Source of the DNA: Spirometra erinaceieuropaei
Taxonomy: Eukaryota > Platyhelminthes > Cestoda > Diphyllobothriidea > Diphyllobothriidae
Direction: 5' to 3'
NCBI GenBank assembly: GCA_902702965.1
Contig: CACRXP010000717.1
Span: 198,050 to 262,049, forward strand
DNA length: 64,000 nt
In this document: positions 59,101 to 64,000 of the stretch, piece by piece
Position numbering within the stretch: position 1 is the stretch's first letter
Layout of the letters: each line of letters starts with the position of its first letter
The notes under the pieces: generated by a model
Seen by the model: only the letters and a program-made list of their open reading frames with translations
Told to the model about the DNA's origin: nothing
Databases searched by the model: none
Position numbers and translations under genes: made by a program

Positions 59101-62100
59101 GGCTCATGCAATTTTAAACATACCATTTTTGTGTATAAAGAGGGTTTCATTTTCCGCAAACTTTCTTTGTCGTCATAGATGACTGGGGGCTCCATTGAGG
59201 GTCAGATCTTATTTCGTATCCGTACCTGCAGTAGACAAGCCCCGGCTCAACCCCTAACCCTAACGGCTACGAAAGAGGATCTTGCCCCATTTAGTTTCAG
59301 TTTTCACAAAATTTCGGTGAATGCTTCATAAATTTCCGTGTTTAAAATCAACTGACAATAAAGATGGGTTCCGTACTATGTGTCTAAATAGGATATTTTG
59401 AGAAAGCATTTACCAAAGCAGTGAGTGCTTGGGCATTCTTCTTAATGCAGATGGCTGTTTGGGTGATATTTGTAGACTCACCCAAACGTTAAACCGCATC
59501 GCCGAGAAAAATAAACGTTCAAGACAAAAGTTCGTAACGAATATGCTCTGGATCTATTGAAAGACATTATCTTATAATTCGCCTCTTTAGGAGGCGCTTT
59601 AGTGTGGTGTTTCGCTGACGGATGTTTGCATTCACAAACATTTGACTAGATTTCCACTTCTTCAAAAGATACTGGTAACTTTTTTTCTGTAAACAAAAGA
59701 ACCCACGTTTTGCTTCATATTGTAGCCATTTTCGCCATCCTTACTTTTAGGACCCGCTCTACTGTGGTAAATGCACAATAGCGTGGCCATATAAATACTA
59801 CGATATTGCTAAACCTACTAATGCCCTACCCGCTCCGCTCATAAATTATGCATCAGGAGAAATCAGACCCGAATTTTTCACGAATGCAGACGAAATCCCG
59901 ACTTCCAGGTGCATGCATAAGTAAATAAAAGGGATCGAGCAGCGGAACATGTTTGACATTCTGAACTTTCGAACTCATACAGGAGTCCATCGTCAGAGGT
60001 AGTACCAGCAACAGAACAAGCGACAGATATACGGCATGTAACCCAATCATCGACTGACGGCGCAAGACCGGAGGTGATTACACAAGGCCCTGTACGCTGG
60101 CGCCGGACCGATAAATCGATTGACTGAGTTCTCATCCAAGGCGCAGGCTTCAATCAATTCTCGGTTTGTTTTGTTTCCGGCGTGGGACACTATTTTGGTG
60201 GCCGCAAAGTCAAACTCATGACCCGTTTCGTAGGTGTGGGCGGCCACTTGTGATAATGCGTCACTTCGTCGCACAGCCAGATCATGTTCGTGAATGCGCG
60301 ATCTGAGCATGCGTCAAGTCTGGATTGTGTAGCTACAAGGACAGTTCTGGCACGGAATGCGATAGTCTACTCCAGATCGCTCCTCAGATTTTAGCCGATC
60401 TTTAGTTTTCATGACCCTACTGCGCGTGGTGGCTTTGAGGCGGTGTGCAACTCTAACACCTAACTCCGTAGCAATGCGCTCGGTTGCTTCTGAAACGTCC
60501 TTGATGTATAGCAGAGATTGCCGTATCGTTGGTTAGACCGTACAAAAAACATCTTACCATATGCATAAAAGTTAACATCGTCGTTTTCTGATGGGCTTTT
60601 TCCCAGTCACTCATAAAATACTCTATTTATTTAAACAAAAGATAGTATGCGGACGTTAGCACTGCGTTTTAGGGGATGAGATCACATATTTATACATCAG
60701 ACTTCTTAAAATCAATAAACCGTCTGGTTTCCTTAAAATAACGCGTTTGTCTACATCCCACTTAACCCAACTTGCGGCGACGAAAGAATAAATTTTCAAA
60801 TATAGTAAGTTTTGTTTGGTAAAACTCTGGAGATTTAATTACTCTGCTCTGACAGAAAAATACTCATGGATGCGCAAACGTAGTCTATGACAGCTGTTAA
60901 CATGGAAAATTACCCGAGAATAAGTTAACGTAGACTGCTGCTCAAATTAGTAGGCATTTTTCCTGATACAGTTATTTATAAACATAGTTGCTTGCATAAA
61001 TAACGTTTTTCGGATCTGTTTAGATGTATACGTGAAAAGCACGAAGTTTAGGTGCATCGCAATAATCATATCGATTTTCATAAAGTTTCATACGTTATAA
61101 GGTTATTAGGTGTTAAAATTTAACTGGGCTAGGTAGTGCTACCATCTCAACGCCCACCTGAAGTGAACCCATCGTATTATCAACTGTGCACTAGTTCGTG
61201 TATGCTTTTTTCTGCTTTTCTTCCTCTTCGCACCGCCTTTCTCCTATACGCCCACAGGGAAGCCTTTTCGGGTTGGGTAACCGGTTATGCCACTCAATGA
61301 AGGGAAGTTTATTACCGAACTGTAAGGCACACTGTGGTGGCATTTGCCCTTCGTTTGTCCCTATCATGTCTGCGGCAGCTTCTGGTACGTTTCTGATGCA
61401 GGACAACACGCATCTTCGAGCTCACCGAACGCTGCCTGGGACAGCCAACTCCCTCTTCCCGTACAACCCTATCATTAACTTTCCTTCAGATACATACTTT
61501 CAATTATCTACTGCAGTAATGACCTTCATTTCCTGACCAGTAAGCCAGAAGTGTATATGTCCACACGTTGCTATGTGCAGCCTTGAGCATGCCAACCAAT
61601 TTGTCGTCAGTGGCGAGCCAGTAATTAAGCGAAACAGGTAATTTAGGACCGACAGTCGGATGAATGCTGTCTGCAGAGTATGAGTAATGTTTGCAAGAAT
61701 TCCTCCGTATTTTTCGTCAGCAGCACGTATTGTAGGGCAAGCATTTATCTGTCATTCTTCCAGTTATCTTCTGTAACATCGGGAAGAAATTAGCTTGCCA
61801 TTTTTTCCTATAGCACTAGTAATATTGTCTTCAAAATATCCAGGTACGTGAACGTGAAGACAACTAAGAAAATTTTTATAATCTACGAGTTGCAGAATGC
61901 GAAACTATAACTGACGCTACGAACAAACCGTACTTAATGGTCATTCGAATACTTGCTTCACCAAACTGTCATTAACGTGTCAAGGAAACCACGACCTACC
62001 TTTTATCCCTTTGTCTCAGCGAGGTTGGAGAATAACTGTGCTGCTCAATTTTCTGCAAAAAGGGCTTGTTACCGTCACCTTTACCCCCACTGTTGGTCAA

Positions 62101-63969
62101 CTGTCTGACGATTATGACGATGACTTTGTTCTTTCGTTCTGCTCAACTTGATAAAAGGTTTCACTGTGAGCTGCCCATCGTACATTGTAGCCGTTTTGAC
62201 CTAACACGGATTATTAAAAAAAATATATCCCTTTGGCCCTAGGGATGGAACCGACCATACGGATGTTCTTTGCTAAGTGCCTTCTTTTTTGTCTGTCAGC
62301 CAGTCACTGTCGTCTTTGATCAGTAACCGAAGTACCAAGTAAATGTCACCTTGCGAACTTTACGAGATAATGGAGTTGCCACCATAGCTCATGAAAATTT
62401 GTCTTTGCTATGATTTTACTTCACTCTAAATGTAATTGCAACACCTATCCAAAGTGCCGGAGCTCCTCCCACGCCAGGTAGTTGCCCGTTTAGCAAGAAC
62501 CGGCCCTAGGGGGAATAGAAATCTAACTGCCTTTTTACCTTTGTGATATGCATTTCTTCCAAACAATTGATCAAATTTTCCTTATTTTCCCTTGTCTTGT
62601 CCCTTGTATCGGCTACCTACTCACCCTTTGGTCCACACTCATCATCACCTCTCTTCGTTCCTCAACGTTGCCGATGTGGAAACACCCTGTCTCGTGGCCT
62701 TTCCAACTCTGCACTTCTTACATCTTTTTGTCGCATAATGCCCGCTCTCGTATTGATGCATGTCAAATTGGATGTTTTTTTATACTGCCGTTGTCATGAT
62801 TGCCTGACTCCTCTACCTCCTTACCCTAATTACGCATTCCGTGCTCTCGACTACTTTAACTCACTTAAATGTGCCCCTTTGCTCGTATATGTATCGACTT
62901 GTTTCCGTACTGTCTTTGACTGCGCACTCCAGTGGACCAACCGCAGTTACTCGGTCCGCGTGCCCTCCGTTTCCGACGTTTCGCTCACATGGGTTTGTGT
63001 TACTGACCTTTTTCCGTCAGCCAACATTTCTACCATCATGCTTTTTGTCGTGAAACGTGTATCCTTGCCTTCTCAGTCCAAAATTTGTGCAGTCGCTAGC
63101 TAGCCTACCATCTAACGCTCGGTGTCGGCACAGTTGCCGCCTTTCACTTGGATTGACACTTCTCCATTCCGGTTCTTTATCATTTGAACTCAACATTCTC
63201 GGGACTTCTTTTCATTAGCTTGTTTTATGTCGTCCCACTACCGTTAGATAAATTACTGGCTTTGGCAGATCTACTTGAATGTGTTGCCATGTACACTCGT
63301 GTTAACCCTTTACTGTTGTCCAACATTGCGCATTTTTCCAAGAGAAGATTAGCGCATCCGAGGCATTGTTCCTTTTCCATCTAATCTCCATGAGTCTCCG
63401 GCGCCAGCCGAGAAATAGCGGACTTATTTCTCGCATGTCATTCGCATGGTTGTAGTCTAAATGGCTTGCCAAAGCGGACTCACTGTTTCGCTAACATTAC
63501 TTTTTTACTTTTCCACATAACTTTTACAGCAACGGCTGCCGTCAGTAAGTTTATCCGCATGTCTTGAACGTCCTCATATCTGTGCACGCATGCACTCACT
63601 CTGCGGTTAGGTCACAGTTTTACGCACTTTGATGCCTGATTTTCTGTTTGTTTGATGCCTTTCCCGCACGCAGCACTTCACTCTGTTCTTGACAAATTTG
63701 TAGATCACACTTTGCGGTATCGTCTCGAACTTTCAGTTTTGTGGCTGTCATGTAGTGCAGGCATGAAGAAGGGGCCATTCCGAACGCCTTGCATCATCCT
63801 GCGAACCCGCACTCCTTTTAGTTCCTAATCTTTCACTGTTTATTTAGTGCGGTTGACTTAAACTGCTTATCTCTTTTTGTCCCCACCTGTGCAGCCATGA
63901 AGCAGACCACCGCCAAACGTCGACAAGTACAGAGTCTGCGGCCGCCCACAGGAGCTCGATCCTCAAATG
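25958..63969 (+). CDS. PIP5K1: Type I phosphatidylinositol-4-phosphate 5-kinase (partial, ten exons)
   Basis: Makes phosphatidylinositol 4,5-bisphosphate from PI(4)P at the plasma membrane, which controls actin, endocytosis and phospholipase C signalling (family knowledge). Ten exons join in frame: 25,958-26,118; 26,872-27,120; 31,911-32,123; 35,525-35,685; 36,599-36,677; 41,372-41,455; 46,885-47,222; 49,048-49,180; 57,189-57,276; 63,895-63,969. Phases agree at every junction and all introns are GT...AG. Kinase motifs appear in family order: [80 protein letters not shown]. The Glu in KKMEH is typical of type I enzymes, while type II has Ala. The first exon was not found, and the C-terminal part continues beyond the window. 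No frameshift or stop is seen, so the gene looks functional. Confidence 0.94.
26872..27120 (+). CDS. PIP5K1: Kinase exon 2: N-lobe start
   Basis: 83 codons, phase 0 at both ends. Acceptor TTTTACTACCTTTAG. It encodes [20 protein letters not shown], then [20 protein letters not shown], then [20 protein letters not shown] and DYL. The vertebrate counterpart has GAIQLGI, KPERDVLMQDFYVVES, TPAHHY-x-DFRFKTYAP and LAFRYFRELF in the same order. The donor is CTG|GTTCGT. This keeps GT and the G at position +5 but is weak; the position is fixed by the join to [12 protein letters not shown] in the next exon. Confidence 0.92.
27121..29329 (+). other. Intron 2, left part: nothing recognised
   Basis: Part of the intron between kinase exons 2 and 3. 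A purine-rich stretch (28,120-28,160, GGGGAGGGGAGGAGGGG) stands out. Open frames here have no family features. Confidence 0.5.
29330..30640 (-). mobile_element. RTE-like copy in intron 2, minus strand, RT core deleted
   Basis: From 30,640 downwards: [20 protein letters not shown], then an open frame 30,010-30,384 with [40 protein letters not shown] and [20 protein letters not shown], ending at [10 protein letters not shown]. The next recognisable text is [16 protein letters not shown] (about 29,865-29,915), which belongs after the catalytic YADD. The palm with YADD is therefore missing. Further down, [20 protein letters not shown] matches the 3' UTR-near text [10 protein letters not shown] at 31,310. 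It is in the direction opposite to the host gene. Confidence 0.75.
31179..31250. repeat. Direct repeat of about 33 bp, two units
   Basis: CTCCTTACTTAGGCACATCA is found twice, each followed by five or six C, a base or two and TTGGAGG. The units abut. They form the left edge of the RTE-like 3' end at 31,195-31,475. Confidence 0.85.
31195..31480 (+). mobile_element. RTE-like 3' end with AAGTAC tail, plus strand
   Basis: The plus strand reads [31 protein letters not shown] and [20 protein letters not shown], found in reverse at 54,150-54,250 and 29,330-29,560. It ends in GTACAAGTACAAGTACA, a short repeat of AAGTAC. The other RTE copies end in a similar GTACTTGGTAC (54,072-54,090). This is therefore the true 3' end of the RTE family here, and the copy is strongly 5'-truncated. 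Confidence 0.72.
31481..31910 (+). other. Right end of intron 2
   Basis: No element recognised. It ends in the pyrimidine-rich acceptor of kinase exon 3. Confidence 0.5.
31911..32123 (+). CDS. PIP5K1: Kinase exon 3: glycine-rich loop and catalytic lysine
   Basis: 71 codons, phase 0 at both ends. Acceptor TTTACTTGTTTGCCTCTAAG, donor CAG|GTGAGC. It encodes [20 protein letters not shown], then [33 protein letters not shown] and [17 protein letters not shown] is the nucleotide-binding loop, and the Lys in FILKTV is the ATP-binding lysine of the family. This is one of the best conserved parts of the gene and by itself identifies the kinase type. Confidence 0.96.
32124..33559 (+). other. Intron 3, left part: nothing recognised
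   Basis: Long stretch of the intron between kinase exons 3 and 4 without recognisable coding or repeat features. CGCCGTCGCCGCCGC at 33,359-33,373 is a short CCG-type run. Confidence 0.5.
33560..34420 (-). mobile_element. RTE-like endonuclease fragment in intron 3, minus strand
   Basis: The stretch CCCAGCTACGAAACCTTGAG (about 33,728-33,747) matches 55,342 (CCCAGCTGCGGAACCTTGAG) and 25,401 (CCCAGCTGTGGAACCTTGAG), which encode [10 protein letters not shown] of the endonuclease. The stretch near 34,335-34,385 (AACATTCGCACATTCCTGCA against AACGTTCGCACATTCCAGCA near 55,950) encodes the N-terminal [11 protein letters not shown]. Both lie in the same order and direction as in the 54-56 kb copy. The protein is thoroughly broken. 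Confidence 0.6.
34421..35524 (+). other. Intron 3, right part
   Basis: A 145-codon plus-strand open frame (34,628-35,065) has a hydrophobic second half but no family features, and it is probably chance. Ends in the T/C-rich acceptor of kinase exon 4. Confidence 0.45.
35525..35685 (+). CDS. PIP5K1: Kinase exon 4: hinge and DLKGS motif
   Basis: 161 bp, phase 0 in and phase 2 out. Acceptor CTTTTTCCCCTGCTCAG, donor GTAGGT. It encodes [20 protein letters not shown], then [20 protein letters not shown] and LKDLDF. MNNLLP is the hinge, and YDLKGS-x-YKR supplies a conserved Lys that contacts ATP phosphate. The last two bases (AA) join the first base of the next exon to give Lys. Confidence 0.95.
35686..36598 (+). 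other. Intron 4 (913 bp)
   Basis: No repeat recognised. A T-rich run (36,571-36,585) precedes the acceptor of kinase exon 5. Confidence 0.6.
36599..36677 (+). CDS. PIP5K1: Kinase exon 5: short helix exon
   Basis: 79 bp, phase 2 in and phase 0 out. Acceptor TTTTGTCTATCTTCAG, donor CGG|GTAGGT. It encodes [20 protein letters not shown], then IERDCR. The vertebrate counterpart has GLFLDADMYNALCKTLQRDC in the same place. The assembly repeat and gap begin about 100 bp downstream in the next intron and do not touch this exon. Confidence 0.93.
36775..37694 (+). mobile_element. Penelope-like element RT fragment, copy 1 (left of the gap)
   Basis: The region 37,187-37,582 encodes [60 protein letters not shown] and DLQFTILEA. 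This is the palm of Penelope-like RTs (F-x-YKQIxGxPMGSPxSPxxA, then YVDDxF, then IxFTxE), with the DD box changed to [14 protein letters not shown] corresponds to the usual RKPTxTxxY, and the [10 protein letters not shown] piece to the next block. The first 400 bp are non-coding. It has stops and is cut by the assembly gap. Over 36,775-37,694 it is almost the same as 37,797-38,707. Confidence 0.75.
37695..37796. other. Assembly gap (102 N)
   Basis: 102 undetermined bases. The sequence to the left breaks off inside the Penelope-like repeat (at CAACGGC), and the sequence to the right starts at TAGTTGAAGG, where the repeat begins. This pattern is what two overlapping contigs would give. Confidence 1.
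39190..39221. repeat. 12-bp hairpin between RT remnant and GIY-YIG
   Basis: GAAGAAGGAGAC (39,191-39,202) pairs with GTCTCCTTCTTT (39,209-39,220), leaving a GATCGT loop. All pairs are Watson-Crick except one G-T at the base. It lies in the non-coding middle of the Penelope-like copy. Confidence 0.85.
39280..39640 (+). pseudogene. GIY-YIG endonuclease of the Penelope-like element
   Basis: The frame reads [49 protein letters not shown]. After a stop it continues with [19 protein letters not shown], then [16 protein letters not shown]. The parts GVVYRI...YTGQT form the GIY-YIG core, RIHEH supplies the catalytic Arg, and RELIEA the catalytic Glu. The Cys pair CQNCPC is the zinc-binding insert of Penelope-like nucleases. 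A TGA at 39,511-39,513 breaks the frame. A related copy lies at 60,000-60,530 on the minus strand. Confidence 0.85.
39881..40559 (+). other. Part of intron 5 between the Penelope-like and RTE-like fragments
   Basis: Contains the short direct repeat CTCGAACTCGAACTCGGAACTCG (40,047-40,070, not coding). Nothing else recognised. Confidence 0.45.
40560..41310 (+). mobile_element. RTE-like 3' half in intron 5, plus strand
   Basis: The plus strand reads [51 protein letters not shown] and [28 protein letters not shown] and FVPNETV. This is the part of the RTE-like RT that follows YADD. The 3' region near 41,220-41,290 matches 31,380-31,440 (GGTACAGT, ATCGAGG, AGTCA-x-GAT). It is 5'-truncated just after the catalytic box. 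The end lies about 60 bp before kinase exon 6. Stops are frequent. Confidence 0.72.
41372..41455 (+). CDS. PIP5K1: Kinase exon 6: catalytic MDYS motif
   Basis: 28 codons, phase 0 at both ends. Acceptor CCCTTCCCCTCTTTTGCAG, donor GCT|GTAAGT. It encodes [20 protein letters not shown], then QAERDRQA. The Asp of MDYS is the catalytic aspartate of the lipid kinase family. An RTE-like fragment ends about 60 bp upstream of this exon, close to the acceptor but not inside it. Confidence 0.95.
41456..42244 (+). other. Intron 6, left end
   Basis: No repeat or gene recognised; a T-run (41,996-42,006) stands out. Confidence 0.5.
42245..42327 (+). tRNA. tRNA-Ser-like sequence (tRNA relic or SINE head)
   Basis: An 83-nt cloverleaf can be drawn. 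The acceptor GGCCTCG pairs with GGAGGTC (one G-T, one G-G mismatch); the A box is GTGGCTAGAACGTTGG; the anticodon stem GGCT/AGCC encloses the loop GTACTAA with anticodon ACT; a long variable arm (CTCCCCCTTGCTGTC) is typical of Ser/Leu tRNAs; and the T arm is ATGGG-TTCGAAT-CCCAC with one mismatch. Animal tRNA-Ser for AGY codons has GCT, so ACT is unusual. The mismatches in two stems suggest a relic or a tRNA-derived SINE head. It lies in intron 6 in the direction of the host gene. Confidence 0.55.
42328..46884 (+). other. Intron 6, main part: nothing recognised
   Basis: About 4.5 kb without recognisable coding or repeat sequence. If the tRNA-like sequence is a SINE head, its body would be the first 50-100 bp (T- and A-rich, AAATAAATTATTCAAAATC). 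Confidence 0.45.
46885..47222 (+). CDS. PIP5K1: Kinase exon 7: enlarged Ser/Thr/Pro-rich insert and STAMESI
   Basis: Ends at donor CT|GTGAGT in phase 2, which fits the next exon exactly. The start is less sure: GATCAG|ATG at 46,885 and TTGCCAG|GGG at 46,903 both keep phase 0, and the second has the better pyrimidine stretch. It encodes about 85-90 residues rich in Ser, Thr and Pro ([29 protein letters not shown]), then [20 protein letters not shown] and VEADERSHI. The vertebrate enzymes have a much shorter insert here, ending in [11 protein letters not shown]. The insert is the variable loop between the two halves of the C-lobe. Several Ser/Thr-Pro pairs could be phosphorylation sites (inference). 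Confidence 0.87.
47223..49047 (+). other. Intron 7: nothing recognised
   Basis: A 144-codon open frame (48,361-48,795) has no family features and is likely chance. T-rich before the acceptor of exon 8. Confidence 0.5.
49048..49180 (+). CDS. PIP5K1: Kinase exon 8: IID motif and activation loop
   Basis: 133 bp, phase 2 in and phase 0 out. Acceptor CGTTTTACATTTTTGCAG, donor GGG|GTATGC. It encodes [40 protein letters not shown] and VTDG. The Asp of IID corresponds to DFG in protein kinases and binds metal. KKMEH is the activation loop, with the lysine pair that targets acidic membranes and the Glu linked to PI(4)P specificity in type I enzymes. Confidence 0.95.
49181..54084 (+). other. Intron 8, left part: nothing recognised
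   Basis: About 4.9 kb of intron without recognisable genes or elements. Base composition is like the other introns. Confidence 0.45.
54085..56060 (-). mobile_element. RTE-like copy in intron 8, minus strand, with internal deletion
   Basis: From 56,060 downwards: N-terminal endonuclease text near 55,930-56,000; [15 protein letters not shown] and [14 protein letters not shown] (55,641-55,892); [20 protein letters not shown] (about 55,330-55,380); the linker [31 protein letters not shown] and [16 protein letters not shown]; then directly [40 protein letters not shown] and [20 protein letters not shown]. The whole RT core from fingers to thumb, including YADD, is missing at about 54,563. Both the 5' and 3' coding ends are present, so this is an internal deletion and not a truncation. 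The left end reads TACTTGGTAC. Confidence 0.8.
56061..57188 (+). other. Intron 8, right part
   Basis: The first few hundred bases may be the 5' end of the RTE-like copy. The rest is unassigned and becomes T/C-rich before kinase exon 9. Confidence 0.45.
57189..57276 (+). CDS. PIP5K1: Kinase exon 9: end of the catalytic domain
   Basis: 88 bp, phase 0 in and phase 1 out. Acceptor TTTCCTTTCCAACTCTCAG, donor CTC|GTAAGT. It encodes [20 protein letters not shown], then RFVFRKIQS. The vertebrate counterpart reads DTVSVHRPGFYAERF and VFKKI. The domain ends here in the family. Confidence 0.94.
57277..59849 (+). other. Intron 9, left part: nothing recognised
   Basis: No element or gene recognised in about 2.6 kb. 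AT-rich from about 58,450. Confidence 0.45.
59850..60540 (-). mobile_element. Penelope-like GIY-YIG fragment in intron 9, minus strand
   Basis: Read downwards from 60,540: [54 protein letters not shown], then [40 protein letters not shown] and [20 protein letters not shown], ending AVSR. Catalytic Arg (RIHEH) and Glu (RELIE) are present. A TAG lies in the place of the first GIY-YIG strand join (about 60,326). It is closely related to 39,280-39,640 but keeps more of the upstream linker. No RT part was found next to it. Confidence 0.8.
59878..59950 (+). repeat. Short motif shared with 39,238-39,305
   Basis: CACGAATGCAGACGAAAT and CAGGTGCATGCATAAGT also occur at 39,238-39,285 in the same direction (with small changes), followed in both by an A/G-rich stretch and TCGA. 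Here the next GIY-YIG sequence is on the minus strand; at 39 kb it is on the plus strand. Confidence 0.75.
60541..62540 (+). other. Intron 9, middle: nothing recognised
   Basis: AT-rich DNA without recognisable coding or repeat features. Confidence 0.45.
62541..63410 (+). other. Pyrimidine-rich stretch of intron 9 with a 186-codon open frame
   Basis: The plus strand is strongly C/T-rich over about 850 bp. The open frame 62,543-63,103 starts at a non-ATG codon, has many Ser, Leu, Phe, Pro and Cys residues as expected from such composition, and shows no family motifs. I regard it as a by-product of the skew and not a gene, but it is the longest unexplained open frame in the right half. Confidence 0.4.
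63411..63894 (+). other. Right end of intron 9
   Basis: Unassigned. Ends with the strong pyrimidine acceptor of kinase exon 10. Confidence 0.55.
63895..63969 (+). CDS. PIP5K1: Kinase exon 10: basic tail
   Basis: 75 bp, phase 1 in and phase 1 out. Acceptor TTTTTGTCCCCACCTGTGCAG, donor GTAATT. It encodes [20 protein letters not shown], then ARSSN. A basic Lys/Arg/Ser-rich tail right after KI is normal in type I enzymes. The sequence itself is not conserved, so this exon rests on splice signals, phase and composition. The gene must continue to the right. Confidence 0.78.
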
Positions 63970-64000
63970 GTAATTGACTCCCATTGCTGATACTGCTTCT

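Noticed and set aside
1..64000. CRISPR arrays, rRNA genes, bacterial operons or toxin systems
   Set aside because: No regularly spaced repeats and no such genes. Introns, non-LTR elements and an animal lipid kinase show that this is animal nuclear DNA.

Overview
This is eukaryotic DNA with introns, no operons and a dense load of retrotransposons. The repeat mix points to a flatworm: CsRn1-like Ty3/gypsy with a CHCC-type gag, CR1-like and RTE-like non-LTR elements, and Penelope-like elements with a GIY-YIG endonuclease. Long repeat-filled introns in an otherwise ordinary animal gene would suit a large-genome tapeworm (diphyllobothriidean type, e.g. Schistocephalus or Spirometra). That placement is inference; a trematode cannot be excluded from sequence reading alone.

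Bases 1 to about 20,500 are a nested retrotransposon cluster with no host gene that I can see. An old, decayed Ty3/gypsy element (1 to about 13,460, + strand) is cut into five pieces by four insertions: a short interspersed repeat (about 291-910), the 3' end of a non-LTR element 'A' (1831-2917), a young complete LTR retrotransposon (3368-7995, LTRs differing at 1 of 204 bases, target duplication AATG), and a nearly full-length CR1-like element on the minus strand (8811-12592). Next comes a second copy of element A (about 14,300-20,168). It is split by a CR1-like element (about 14,653-19,212) that itself carries three more insertions.

Bases 20,500-25,600 hold small retroelement relics, unassigned DNA and a 3'-truncated RTE-like copy on the minus strand.

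From 25,958 to the right edge lies one host gene on the plus strand: a type I phosphatidylinositol-4-phosphate 5-kinase. Ten coding exons join in frame from just before the kinase core (KKLGHRRV) through the glycine-rich loop, the YDLKGS and MDYS motifs, the IID motif and the activation loop, to a basic tail. The start codon exon and the C-terminal exons were not found or lie outside the window. The introns run from about 0.75 to 8 kb and carry RTE-like, Penelope-like and tRNA-derived sequence. A 102-base assembly gap (37,695-37,796) lies in the intron after exon 5 between two almost identical Penelope-like segments. It may mark a false duplication.

I found no CRISPR array, rRNA, operon or toxin system, and nothing that clearly qualifies as a new biological system. 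The most unusual items are the depth of nesting, a fused double endonuclease start in one CR1-like element, two RTE copies that lost their catalytic core, and a tRNA-Ser-like sequence with an unusual anticodon.
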